A stretch of DNA of 64,000 nt from Clytia hemisphaerica. Its lineage: Eukaryota > Cnidaria > Hydrozoa > Leptothecata > Clytiidae. Numbering within the stretch: the first letter of the stretch is position 1; each line of letters opens with the position of its first letter. The translations under genes and the position numbers were made by a program. Location: NCBI GenBank assembly GCA_902728285.1, contig CACVBU010000797.1, positions 1 through 64,000 on the forward strand. The letters are read 5' to 3'. Shown here piece after piece: positions 19,484 through 31,651 of the stretch. A model generated the notes under the pieces. It worked only from the letters and a program-made list of their open reading frames with translations. It did not search any database and was not told the origin of the DNA.

Positions 19484-20970
19484 TAGACCTTTGTAGCGAG
19501 AGTGTTTTTGGAAGTCACGTGACTATCCGTAGCGAAGAATAAAAGATCGTCATAGGTATTTTCAATGAAATTTGGAATCGGTTGCTTCAAACCTTGCAAT
19601 CGTTTTAAATTAGAGAAATAACCCTCAACTTTGGCTGTCGTTGTATTGCTTTTCATGATAGACTTAGGCGCCGATGGTTGCTGCTCTTCTTGATTACCAC
19701 CTCGAAATCTCTATAGATTACCAAGACAGAGGCCAGTCCAAAGTGTTGCTGTTGGAAGTCGGTAGTTCATTATGAAATCGAAGTAAGATGGTGCGTAAAA
19801 TTCGTTATTGATTTCTTGATTTGTTGCAGTTGACACAGAAAAACTCGATAAAGCTTCAGGGACTGTTTTACCATAGTTAACAGTGTCAGTGGTTAGCGAC
19901 ATAAAAACGATCTGGCCAAGCTTTACAAAAGTTTCGAGCTTAGAGAGAAATCTGCACTCGGTTAATCTCGCAAACCAGTGCATACAAAGGGTAGCTGTCT
20001 TCTTTTCAATTTTCAACTTAACCAATACAAATTTGTTTCTGTTAGTAATATGGGAAAAACAAACGTGTAACAGAGCTTTCGACAAATTTTCTTCCAGTCC
20101 ATTGACGATTCTTAATGTTCGGTTGATGTAATCTGGAAGCGTTTCGTGACAAAATTCATTTATGCAAGCAACAATCAACGCAAATGAGTAATCAACAGGG
20201 ACAAATGATGGGTTGGAAATTTTGTTAAATAGAAGTTTCTCCTTATCTTGTACGGATATAAAAAATTGACGGATGGAAGAAACTGAGTGCGAACTTGACA
20301 AATATTGGGCAACAGGCAACGGCGGTGATAAGCCATATGGATGACGAACACAAAGTGAATATAACAGGATGCGTTTACATTCTTTCAGCAGAAGGGTAAC
20401 ACTCCTAGTAGCGTCAAAATAAACGATATCTTGGTTGTTTTTATCATGGTAGAGCCTTATCAAACATTCATATGTTAGTGTCATTTTTATTTCTTTATCC
20501 ACCATCACATCATGCATGAATCCATAAAATTTTCTCTCCTGCTTTATTTCACGAGCCTTTAAACGGTCATTGCTTTCAATCTTTGACGCTATCTCTTGTA
20601 CTTTTTGGTGGTACTATTCTTTGTATGCGAGCTTCTGACCTCTGACTTTAATTTTTGGTAGATTCTTGGGGATCTTCCCGCGTCCTCCCTGTTTCCCGAA
20701 GCAAATACTCCTGCGTCAACTTTTCCCAATTTTCCCCATACACTTTACTGGGGGGTGTTTTCAAATTCTTTTCAAATCTCTGATGTTCAAGTTTTCTCTT
20801 TGGACCAGCAATGTTATCAGCACATGTCTTCCGGATGTCATGGTTGACTTCTCCATGGAAAGAGATGTTTAATATCGGACATTGCTCAGTATTGATAAAT
20901 ACCCTCACCGAAAAGCTGCATTCTTGCCTTTTGCACTTTAAATAGCAATGCCAATAAGGGCAACTATTTT
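19484..20970 (-). pseudogene. MULE-like transposase: FLYWCH-like finger and DDE-like core
   Basis: Minus-strand frame in pieces. The N-terminus near 20970-20850 has CPYWHCYLKCKRQECSF and FHGEVNHD, a FLYWCH/WRKY-like zinc finger. A frameshift near 20660 and a stop near 20610 follow. The main frame (20517-19711) has YFDATRSVTLLL (first Asp), VPVDYSFALIVACINEF (second Asp), then HVCFSHITNRNKF, as in MULE-type transposases. A TAG at 19711-19713 interrupts it. The frame then reads TTAKVEGYFSNLKRLQG to the TA at 19484, where the 10 kb element is inserted. It continues at 9492, then 5333. I infer MULE-like from the motif order; a Dada-type relationship is an alternative. Confidence 0.6.
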
Positions 20971-21060
20971 TTTCCTGGATTCTTCTTTTCTCAATCTTTG
21001 TTTTTGGACAACCAAGTTGCAGTATTTGTTATGCTTTTTTAAGAGCGGAAATAGATATTC

Positions 21061-22825
21061 CTAGTATTTATTTGCAAATCTCCGAATAGTATTATTTTTA
21101 TTACGTACGATAGCAAGTTTGGTCCAATCTTGCGAAAGGTTCTCACAAAATGTTGTGTTTTTGAACCGATATTTAAAGATGCTATTTCGGGGGATTCGAG
21201 ATGATGTCAAGAGGTTCGCACTTATTGAATTCAGCTCTGGTAAGAAGAAGTCTTCCTTTTCACTTTCATTATCAGATCCTGATAAACTGCTCCTTGATGC
21301 ATTAGTTCGTAGGTCACAACCAACTTCAGGCGTTTTCAGCTCAACTTCAGGTTTTGTCAGCTCAACTTCAGCCGTTGTCAGCTCAACTTCAGCCGTTGTC
21401 AGCTCGACTCCAGGCGTTGTCAGCTCAACTTCAGGTTTTGTCAGCCCGTGAAATGTGTTATCATAGTATAAGAAAGCCGCGGCTGGAATGATAACATCTG
21501 AATTTCTGTTGTTCTATCTCTGTCGTATTTGATGACTATTTGTTGATCAAGAAATCAGTAATGTAGTATCTTTAATGGTAATTTTATTAATTTTTCGTTA
21601 ATACTTACTTCTCAGTGCGTTTTAGACATTAATGATATGCCCTTGGTAATACACTTGCATTATAAAATCATTGTAAATGAAAGATCAACAATAGGAAATT
21701 TAAACAAGCACATAATGGCTGGGCTGAAAGAACTCAAAAATTAATGAGATGCCTCGAAATGCCTTCACAATATTTTTGTGAAATCTTTTTAGAAATCAAT
21801 GAAAAAGTACATCAAGATAATACTGTGAAAATTTCAAGCCAGTACCTTCAAAATTTATCATTCAAACTGACAGGAAAGTTGTCATCTTGAATGTAGTTCT
21901 TATAATTCAATTTTGGCAAAAAACCATTGTGTCCACAAAATACCCCTAAAATATATCCAAAATTAGTTCAAGTATTCTATTGAGTACACATTCAAAGATA
22001 TTTAGCAATAAAAAAACTTTTTTGTGAAGGAAAATAAGAGAAAAATTTCAAAAACTATCTACCAATAATAAACTGACAATCTTGATATTCTTATAAAGCT
22101 CGGAGACAGAGATGGAACAGCAATTAACTGAAAAGACAATGCGGTACATATTCCAGCCGCGGCTTTCTTATACTATGGTGTTATCAACAAAACTTTGATT
22201 TGCTTTGGAATTAGAGATTCTATCAATTGCAAATCTTGTCAGATCGAAAGCTGTTTTCGAAACTATGCTTGCAGCTAAACTTTCAATTCTATCTAATGTT
22301 ACGTTATCGTGATTCTTATACAAATTTTTAGATGGTTTGGTGACCCTTGGACTGTTGTTATGATTGTGATTTGGTTTGTATGATTCATTGGTATCCATAT
22401 CGTCGTTGATATTCCTTAAATCCACTTCATCATTGATATTCATTATCAGATGCCAATACAGCATCGTAGTTCTTATCCATCTTTTTGCACGAGTTGTCGA
22501 TTCTTGGAATGTTGCTGTCTCTCTATTCTTCGCCAAAGACATTTTCCCAGTCGTCTGTTGATTTCCCAATGTCGTCTACGACCTCAGTAAATGAAATTGG
22601 TTTTGAAGACGATACCTTCTCCATTGCTTTATAGTATTCCCTAAAAATGTGCTTCACCTCTTCTTCCGAAGGTGGTTTACGGAGATTGAAATATTTCAGA
22701 GCTATTTCTCTCCATAATCTTTTATTGAAGTTCTTCTTTGTGCGGTTCTTTAAGGGGACAAGCTCTGACAAGCGATCAAAGTCAATCTCTAACGAATAAG
22801 TATGTCGCTTTCTTCTTTCTTTCAT
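21061..22825 (-). pseudogene. Unrecognised protein with heptad-like ELTTAEV repeats, interrupted by an element
   Basis: Starts MKERRKRHTYSLEIDFDRLS (22825), basic then helical (KRLWREIALKYFNLRKPPSE). A TAG follows DDWENVFGEE at 22523. Another frame picks up INDEVDLRNINDDMD and runs to FVDNT at the edge of a 716-bp element. Removing that element with one GTGTTAT copy restores the frame: DNT joins FHGLTKPEVELTT and runs open to a TAG at 21061-21063. The joined part has about six tandem copies of a 21-bp, 7-residue unit (ELTTAEV). No domain recognised. It lies directly upstream of the MULE-like gene on the same strand, so it may be that element's second gene. Confidence 0.55.
21455..22184. mobile_element. 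716-bp non-autonomous inverted-repeat element, 7-bp duplication
   Basis: The element runs 21462-22177. Its ends share 28 identical bases in inverted orientation, starting CATAGTATAAGAAAGCCGCG. GTGTTAT flanks it at 21455-21461 and 22178-22184. The interior is AT-rich and non-coding. It is inserted in a minus-strand reading frame that reads through when the element is removed. Superfamily not identified. Confidence 0.85.
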
Positions 22826-24252
22826 GGTGAGTCAAGTGCATTTCTCATTATTTATTTTATTTCGCTGTATTGAGTGAATTAAAGTAACATTAAGACGTGT
22901 TTAAACTATTTAGTTAGTAAAATCTTTTGTTATCTACCACCGAACTCATAAAAATACTTAACATCGTACGAAATTGATTTCCAATCTAGTCCTATTAAAG
23001 TCTTTATTTCTTATTTTAGGTATTAACTAAAAACATTCACCTATTCAGTCATTTAGACTTTCGTAAAATGGGGTTGGCACTGGCTCACTGAAATGATGTT
23101 CAGGTCTCAAAAACAATCAGAAAATTGACCAGCTTAAATCTTTGATTACTAATGCCACAAAGAAATCACCTCATCAGGTAACTGTTACCATGAATTGGTT
23201 CAACTATAAAAGTGGAAAAGAAAAATTTTGTCAAGTGCGTGGAAAATGCTGGAAATAATTTTGTCAAGTTTGAAAAGTCTGCAACTCTCGAAAATGTTTT
23301 TTCCCAATAAATGAAATCGAACTTTTTCCCAGACGGAATGGTAAAAAAAAGGAACATATCGCATTTTAACTTGAAGGTTTGGCATTCAAAAGTAAAAAAG
23401 GTCAATTTAACAAAATTGAGAGGATAAACATGTGCTTGAGCACAATGAATCTTGTGGAAAAAACCTACTTTTTTGTAGCCACCACCCGATTGGAAAATAG
23501 TCAAAGATATTTTAGAGTAACAAATCCCTAAATTTTGTAGATATTTACCTTTTTATTTGGTATTTTTCTGAATTATCCATGGTTGAATCCAATTGAAACC
23601 TTTAAGACACAAACACGACTTCAAAAAGGTTGTTTTCACGCTGTCGACTGATACTCGACGTGATGAAATCAAAGGTAATTCCCCTGTGCGCATGCGCAGT
23701 ACGAAAAAATATCCAAAATGGCGACGTCGACCTAGAAGACGTCCTAGGCGTAGGGTCCCTATACTTACCGTAGGGCGGTGGTGGATGGTAGTGTCGATAA
23801 AATGCCCAATGAAATCATAATGGTAGACGAAGCTTTGAGCACGTCCTCTTTTTGCTCTTCAATCAACACTAAACATTATACAGTTTGAAATACAGATTTT
23901 ATACAAAAGCTGACAATATGAATAATAATCAAGGTACGTTTATATATTTGTATTGTTTTTCTGGATCCTGGACTTTGTCTAGATCCTGAATATTGTTTAG
24001 ATAGTATCAAATTGTCTGACTAGGTATCTATATAAAATTGATAATATAAAATATATAGACACACCTACATTGCTCTAACTAAACAGATACTTCAACCATC
24101 ATGTGCACAGGTAACAGTATTTTGACAAATTCGTAGGATAAATATGGATTATCATTAATTTCAAATATTTATCCTATTTGTGAGTTGATTTGTTTTATAA
24201 TCTGATAATCCATACTATAAACACTACTGAGATTACTCCAGATGGTCGCCAC
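22826..24252. other. Gap with no confident gene
   Basis: Frames at 23166-23504 (-) and 23593-23820 (+) are not credible as proteins. Contains an imperfect inverted pair GGATAAATATGGATTATCA / CTGATAATCCATAC (24135-24221). The right end of the MULE-like element may lie here, but no matching terminus was found. Confidence 0.3.
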
Positions 24253-24735
24253 TCGATAGTAGAGGAGATTAGCCAGGAAATCACCCAAACCTGGAAAAAA
24301 ATAGTATAAAGCTGAAATTTGGCACAGAGTTGGGGGAAGGTATTAGGAACTTCGTATTAAAACCCCCCACCTTCAGCACCTTGGCGTCCCAAGTTATGAC
24401 GTCATAATCCATAATGGCTGCTAGGAAATTTGGTCAAAATTCAAGTTGCTCAAACATACAAGTATTATATATCAATCGATCGCAAATTTAAAACTGAACA
24501 ACTTTTTTGCTAACGGAAAATTCTTAAAATTTACTGAATGTGAGTAAAATTGGTCCAAATGCCTATGACGTTATCAGCACAAAATTTCCTGAAAATTTGA
24601 CTTGGTCAAAACATGTAAGTGTTATATATCAATCGATCGCAAATTCAAAACGGAACAACTTTTTTTGCTTGGGAAAAATCATAAAAACGTACTGAATGTG
24701 AGTAAATGGGCTGAAACTACGTAACGTCACCAATG
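24253..24735. repeat. Left long inverted repeat of the 15.7 kb unit
   Basis: From CGATAGTAGAGGAGA, about 320 bases match the reverse complement of 39678-39994 with few differences (e.g. the block around GGGGGAAGGTATTAGGAAC and TATATATCAATCGATCGC). A second, diverged copy of the inner 140 bases follows in tandem (about 24598-24735), absent on the right. It may act as a transposon terminus. Confidence 0.75.
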
Positions 24736-25494
24736 AAAGAACAATAGTAAGATTTGCAAGTTAGGTTACTATAATACTTTCTATGCGTTGAATATAAAAA
24801 TTAAGGCTAGTTATAATATATGAGAAAGTATGTATATTATTAACACTAGTTAAGTTTCAAAGGGGTTTCAAAAAGGAATTCCAGAATTCTTTTTATTGCG
24901 GAACGAGCGTTGAGCGCCCGAAGCGAGTGGAGCATCCTTTCTCTAGATCTGCGCATGCAAGATGTGGGAATTTTGTTGTATATGCTTGAAAAATCAAAAA
25001 GTCAATCAGGTTACCACGTGAAATATCTCCTTTGCTAAACGAAAGCCAAAAAGATCTCTTTTGCTACTAAACGATAGCCAAAAGCTGAAAGTATCAACCA
25101 AATCGTAGTAGTAGTAGTTATTTTCTTATCGACAAGAGAAGGAAATAACAAGTACTAAGTGTTACTGTTCGCTTCTGGAATAGGAAGAATATAAACAATC
25201 AAAGAAATCATTGGAAAAGAAACACAGGAAAGTATTTTGATAAGTATAATTTTACTATTATTATCTTTTGTAATTTTTTTGGGAGTTTTTCCCAAAAAGT
25301 TTAAGGCATGTTTATCCCAATCGATATAAAACAGATTCAGGGGTTTATCAAGGGCACCGAAGTCTCCCATCAAGGGATTAAAACTAACCCAGCTGTACCT
25401 ACATCGTGGTCAAAGTGTCAATAACAATCACTTTCAATCACTTTTGCCATGTCGTCAAGGTATTTTTGCTAATTCAGATAATGCAACAGATATT

Positions 25495-28400
25495 GATTTT
25501 ACAATTGAGTCTCGGGGGATAAAAATAATAGAACTTGCGATATTGCGAACGAGTCTCAAAAATTAAAAAGAAAACGACTTGCTGAGGCCAGTTCTGCTGA
25601 CCACAAAAAAGCTAACAACAACACGAAATAGCAATTACAGTTGTCAAATAATCAGAAAATTAAAGCCAATGAACTTGAAAAAATTAAAGCCAATGAACTT
25701 GAAATAAAAAGATTATGCCTGCGTGCGTCGAAAATTGATTATGTTCAGCCCTGTAAGAATGAATCTTCATCTGAAAGAACAAAAAGAATAAAACGGCTTA
25801 AAGTGCAGATAACTTGGAAACGTAAGGCACAATTGGCAGAAAAAGAACTCGAAAAGTCGTGTATATTAAATGGAATAAAATATATTGCACCATTAAACAA
25901 TGAGTCGCTGCGTGATCGCAGAAATAGGAAAGGCAAATTAAATCGTTTGTTGAGATTAAATAAGGGTAGACGTAAGAAACTTGATAATAGTCACAGCTTA
26001 CCTTCAAATTCCGTTTTTGAAGCTCTTGAAGAAAAAACTCAAGGGGTTCATAACACTGATGCCGCTAGCCTGCATTCTAATCCTCGAGTTGTTGAAGCTG
26101 TGCGTTTATTTGAGGAAGGCGAGTTGAAGCATGATATAGCGCAATGTAGAATTTGTAACGAAACAAGACCTGTATTTTACAAAACTGATCACGTCGAACC
26201 TAAATTAAATGACAATGATATGTACTTTCCTAAATCATGGTCAGTTGGAAAGGATGGTAAGTGTAATAGGTGTTGTCAAGAAGAAAAGGACAACAGGAGA
26301 AAGAGAAATCCTGCTTCTGTTCCCAAATTTTCTGGGATTTTTTCACAAAATAAAAATGAGGTGAAGATGAAGGTGTCGTCGGATCTCATCATAATAATAT
26401 GCATTTTTTTGGAGATTCCACCTTACTTGAAAAACCTAAGTCTTCTTGAAATAGCCATGATTTCAAAAATCAATATTATAACTAATATTACTATTATGAA
26501 ATATGGCATGTTGCGGGGGAAGGGTCATTCCATTGCAGTACCCAATGACATGACAATTGCAAAAACATTGCCAAATCTTCCTCAAGAAGTGGCATTATTG
26601 TTGAGAAAGAAAGGTGAAAATGGGAGGTCTTAAAAGATTTTGTTGTCAATAGAAACAAGGTTGAACAGGCATTAAACGGACTTGTCTTTGGGTACCCATA
26701 TGGGGGTTCAGAATTACAATTCCCGAATTACAAAGTGTATGAGGGTCCTGACCATGTAAGCACTGCTCTCAAGGGACGTTTCTTTATTTGGCCTCCAAAT
26801 CCTTATTATTTTGATGTTATAATTGACTTTTCTAGATTACAAAACTGCCCTGTTAATGATAACAAACTTTGTCCCCGGTGCCCAAATTTAGAATTTACGA
26901 CTGATATTCCTAATTTAAAAAAAAATCTATCGGAAGGGCAATCTGGATGTTCTGAGTTGGAAAATAGCTACTCTGGCATTGTAACACCGCCACGCTGAAG
27001 AATGTAAATAAGAGGCTTAAAAAAATGTTGGAGCAATTTATTGACGATGAAGAGACCGTAGAGAATATTGTACGTCTCCAAAGGGTTGGAGTTGCACAGT
27101 AATAACAGGCTTGACCTTATTTCAGAACGAAAGACATGTGGATTTTTTGCTATGGCATTCCCAACAATTTTTATCAATGGTTCGGCCGATATCACAATTC
27201 CTCAGTTTACAACTACTGACTACCAAGAGCGGGTTGACCATATCTATCATACTGGTGGTAATCGCGTCAGTTCTCATCCAACTCTTCGATTTTTTCTTAT
27301 GAATCTTGGTTTGAGAGAAAGGGCATTGACGCAAGGCTCATTCATTGTTGCCCAGCAACTGCATGATGCACATCTTTCTGTTGAGGAATTGCGTGAAAAT
27401 TTAGAAAATGGTGATAGCTCAGTGCCACGAAAATTAATTAGTCTTGGTGCAAAATTTGCCAACAGTGATCCATATTGGAGAGATCGTAAAATTGAGCTTG
27501 ACAGTCTTGCCGTGTTTAGAAAAATTGAATATGGGGATCTGCCTGCCTATTTTGACACAAACTCTATGGCAGAACACCATTGGGATCCCCTTAAACAATT
27601 ACTTGCCAAGTATGAGTCTTTAGTGAAAGGTGTGACCTATGAATCTGTTATTGACCAAATTGATAACGATTTTTTATACCACAGAAAATTAGTGTTAAAC
27701 AATCTTCACATTGTCACTAAATACTTTGAATCTAGAAGCTTGAATTATTATCATACTTTAGGGAAGGAACTTTTCCAAACATCTGACATGTGGATAAGAT
27801 ATGAATTTGCAAAAGGTCGTGGGGAGATACACAGTCATGCTATTGTTTTTAGTCAGCCGCATGTACAGAAGATTGAGAGTGCCATGTCATTGATAACTGA
27901 TGATGGAAAAGGCAATAAAAATACATCTGAAGCTGCTGCTGAACTTCACAATTTACTTCAGACTGATCTTTTGAATACAAATGATTTTCATTCTCCAAAT
28001 TTTATCTCAATGCATCCTGCAGGTGGTCAAGTGGATATTGATGAAGAGGGTAAAAGGGTATGGATCCCCAACAAAGGCGAATGGGCTAAACCTTACGGTA
28101 ATTATGAACCTCCAAATTACAATCCTTTGTCAGAAAAAGTCTTTGACCATTTAAACCAACCATTTCATATTGCATTGACAAATAAGGTTGGTTTACATAA
28201 GTGTAATAATACATGTTTAAAATATAAAAAAGGTTTGAAAGCAAAGGATTGTCGCTTCCACTTTGGTAAAATTGATATTGAGACCAAACTGTCAAAGGGT
28301 AAAGAAACGCATCCTTTCAATTCTGTAATTACGCCGGGAGAGCATCCACGCTTTGAAGGTAATAGAGATCACCCATTTTTGATTGCTCATATAAAAGCTC

Positions 28401-30963
28401 GATTGTTAACATGGCTAGCCAATTCAGATACACAAGCTATTATTGATCAAGACTTGATGGCTTTGTTATGGTACATTACTCAGTATGCATGTAAAGGTGC
28501 AATGTGCACCGGTGATTTTGTACGGTTGTATAAACATTTGTTAGATATCAATAGTTGTGTTGCATCTGTTAGAAGCATTGCTCAACAGCTACTTATGAAA
28601 ATGATTGGCCTGATTGATATGCCAGCAGCTTCGGTTGATTTTTTGAATTGTGGTGGTCGTTTGTTTCATTGTACGCGACAATTCAGAAGAATAGGTCTTA
28701 GTGGCTACCGTGTAGTAAATTCAAATCCATTCAATGGGAATGTAACAAGGGAAACACCTCTAGAAAAATTTTTAAGTCTGAAACGTAGAAAAATATATCC
28801 AAACATGACTTTGTATAAATGGGCTCAACTTTGTGTTTGCTCCCCAAATTGTAATAGAAGTCATGTACCAGTCTTTACTGGCCTCCCAACGCTTCCTGTG
28901 TGGCCTCTAGAAGACAATTATTGTAAGGGTCAGTTAATGATTCATTCACCAGGCACATGATAAAATGTTGATGAGCTTAAGCAAGGCAAAGAATCGTTTT
29001 TGGAAGCATTCTTTGAATTTTTAGATACTGACTTATGCCCAACTACTGTGAAAGAACTTGTCAGTAATGCCAAATCGGAACATGACAAAAAGGTACAAAG
29101 AGAGGAGCAGAGCACAAACAAGAAAGCCCAAGATCCTGATGAAAGCTCTTCTGAACATGACTCTGAATCTGACAATGAGTTTGAAAGCGACATTAGGAAT
29201 GAAAATTTATATCTGCAGTATTTAGCTGAAAATAATCCGCAAGCATTTGAAGATTTGCATGTGTTCAAGAAACTGCCTGACGGTGGAGAAAGTTTTGATT
29301 GGCATCTTTATGCGACTGAATGCTTTGGAGGTAATTGGTCTGACAGCACCTCAAATTGGCTTCAGAATGTGTCAAATGTGGCTGAAGAAAGACAAAGGGC
29401 ACTGAATCAGCAATGTGATTTACCACCCAATATGGATTTATTGAAAGCAAACACTCTGCAGCGAGTCATAATTGCATTCAATATTCTAAATCTAATGTCT
29501 GCTGTCAGCAATGATAAGCATGATCATGTGCGTCTCCTGATACAAGGGACGGCGGGAAGCGGTAAAACATTTACTATTGTTGCCCTTACATATCTGTCAC
29601 GGAGAATTCGTAACCGCAATGATTCCGTAATGAATTTAGCACCTACAGGAGCTGCATCTGTTCTTCTTCCTTTAGGAAGAACAGTTCACTCCACAACCAG
29701 TATTCCAAGAATGAAGAAAAACACAAAAACAGTGCAACTAACTGATAAGCCCTTGAATAGTACAGCTTTGACTAATTTGCGCATACTCACTGGTAGTACT
29801 CTTGAGGGTGATACCATGAAATTAATGACTTTAAATTTAGATGAAAGAGGAATGTATAGCCCACGCGTGCTGGCATGGTGTAGTCAACGTTTCAAAGAGG
29901 CCACATGTGACTTCTCCAATAACTTTGGTGCGATCCCAACGGTAAATTTTTTTGGGGATTTGGGTCAATTGGGACCAGTCGGGTCAAAAGACTTACACGT
30001 AGAGCCATTATCTTCTGCTGCGCCAGATAAGCTTGCTGGCTATGGAATCTACCGTACATTTTCGCATTATGTTGTTTTGAATGAAACAATGCGTCAGGGA
30101 CCTGACCAATTATCTTTTTTGGAAATGTTACTGAGAATCAGAGAGGGTAAACTTAATGTCGATGATTGGAAAACAATCAACTCGAGGTATGAGGGTGAGC
30201 TTTCTGAAAGTGAAAAAGAATATTTTAAATTAGAAACTTGTCTAACTATCATGGAAACATGGCAGGAAGTGAATGTTGAAAACCACAACAAGCTTGCAGA
30301 TTTGGAAGTTCCTGTTGCTACTATACCAAGCAAAGGAAAAGGGCGTCATCACACTCAATCAGTCAATCAAATGGGCCAAATACCTGCAACTTCACATATT
30401 GCTGTTGGAAGTCGTGTACTTTTGACTAAAAATCAATTTAGTCTCACACCCTTTGGTTTGAATAATGGTGCCATTGGGAAAGTGATTGTCATTTTGTATG
30501 GCAGAGGAAAAGCCCCTCCTGAATTTCCAGAAGCAGTAGTTGTAGATTTCCCAAGGTACAAGGGCCCAGCTTGGCTACCAGAACATCCTACTTGGGTTCC
30601 AATACCAGTAAATGAGTCACGTTGTGGAAATAACTGTTGTTCTAGAACAGGACTTCCTTTGATGCCTGGATATTGTATACCAATTTCTAAAAGCCAAGGT
30701 ATGACTATAGGTCCTAATGAACCTTGTACTCATATTCGAATAAAGCTTAATAAAGAGATTTTCATGGAGAAACTTAACCTTGGTATCACATACACTGCCC
30801 TAATCAGAGCATCCAAATTGGAAAATGTTGCTTTAGTTGAAAAAGTGCCATTTGATAGGTTAAATTACATAAACAACCATCCTTGGATGCCTCAAAGAAG
30901 GGAAGAAGAAAAAAGATTAAATATTTTAAGTGAGGAGACACTTAAAAACATATGGCCATTATA
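25495..30963 (+). pseudogene. Helitron Rep-helicase protein, broken
   Basis: Rolling-circle transposase in consecutive frame segments. 25495-26633 has a Lys/Glu-rich N-terminus and a Cys region (CRICNETRPVFY, CNRCCQEEKDN); it carries a stop near 25629. 26634-26998, one frame over, continues from VLKDFVVNRNKVEQALN. 27068-28960 has FAMAFPTIFING, then the HUH motif EIHSHAIVF (His255, His257) and tyrosines in WYITQYACKG (Tyr469, Tyr473). Two adjacent stops (28958-28963) precede 28964-30963 in the same frame. That part is a Pif1-like SF1 helicase with Walker A GTAGSGKT, a DERGM Walker B-like site and GDLGQLGPV. Rep nicks and joins single strands; the helicase unwinds. No endonuclease domain is seen. 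Confidence 0.85.
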
Positions 30964-31184
30964 GTGATATTATTAATCACAGAGAACTTCTTCATCAATT
31001 TGATTGCTTTGTGAATGATGGCCTACAATGTTTTAACGAGTGAAGTGTAAAGCTGAGCTTTCCCATATCAAAATCAAGAGGGTGAAAAAAGATAATTATC
31101 ATAATTATCAAAGCTTCTGTTGTTGCTGAGTATAAAAAGCTGAACCTGGTTTCCCAGTGTTCTAAAAACGGTGTTTGTTACATC

Positions 31185-31250
31185 TTTGCATCTTGTCGAT
31201 GCATGCACTGCATCTTGTTGATGCATGTACGTCATTTAGACGTACAAGAA
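31185..31250 (+). repeat. Three consecutive short hairpins downstream of the Helitron frame
   Basis: GCATCTTGTCGATGC, GCATCTTGTTGATGC and TGTACGTC-ATTTA-GACGTACA follow one another. Helitrons carry a hairpin close to their 3' end, so this is a candidate 3' terminus. A canonical CTRR end is not visible right after it. Confidence 0.45.
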
Positions 31251-31651
31251 TTGTTTATACCTTAAGGGAAGAACTTGATGGCAATTTAATTTAGAGGTTG
31301 ACCAAACATTTTTTTACAGTCGGACCTTACTTTTCACTAAATTGAAAATCTAAATTTTGCAGGAAATTATTATAGGCGAATAAAGGACATTTAGTCTCAG
31401 AAACACTATGAAAGATCCGTCAAAAGTTCTTCCATTAGGGTATTTATGTAACTTCTTTACAATCCTTCGTATTGGGTGGGTTGGGTGGGGTGCAAATTCC
31501 GATGGCTTACCTTCCCGCTGGTGCACCCTGTTACGCATTTTCAAGGTTTTCAATTCTTTGAAAGTGCAAACGAAAAGCCACGGTGTCTCTCCTATTCGAC
31601 ATAAGAAATAACGTTTCATATTACTTATCGTTACAGACAAATAAATAAGTT

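Larger units (their letters stand above)
9491..19485. mobile_element. ISL2EU-type DNA transposon, about 10 kb, TA duplication
   Basis: The element runs 9493-19483. Both ends read CCATTTTGAACGCGGGTAAA as perfect inverted repeats (21 bases identical), and each is flanked by TA (9491-9492 and 19484-19485). Inside are a + strand SWIM-YqaJ-PHD gene near the left end and a - strand THAP-DDE transposase gene near the right end, transcribed towards each other. As I recall, a transposase plus a YqaJ-nuclease gene and a TA duplication are the marks of the ISL2EU branch of the PIF/Harbinger assemblage. The centre (12-17 kb) is bulked out by later insertions. Both genes are broken. Confidence 0.8.

Noticed and set aside
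23166..23504. Overlapping minus-strand frames rich in Phe
   Set aside because: AT-rich composition bias; no domain, no splice context.
28942..29268. Ser-rich minus-strand frame
   Set aside because: Antisense of the acidic linker of the Helitron helicase.
31408..31640. Frames on both strands near 31.5 kb
   Set aside because: They overlap on opposite strands with no similarity to any family and lie in the presumed Helitron 3' flank or the upstream region of the two-exon gene.
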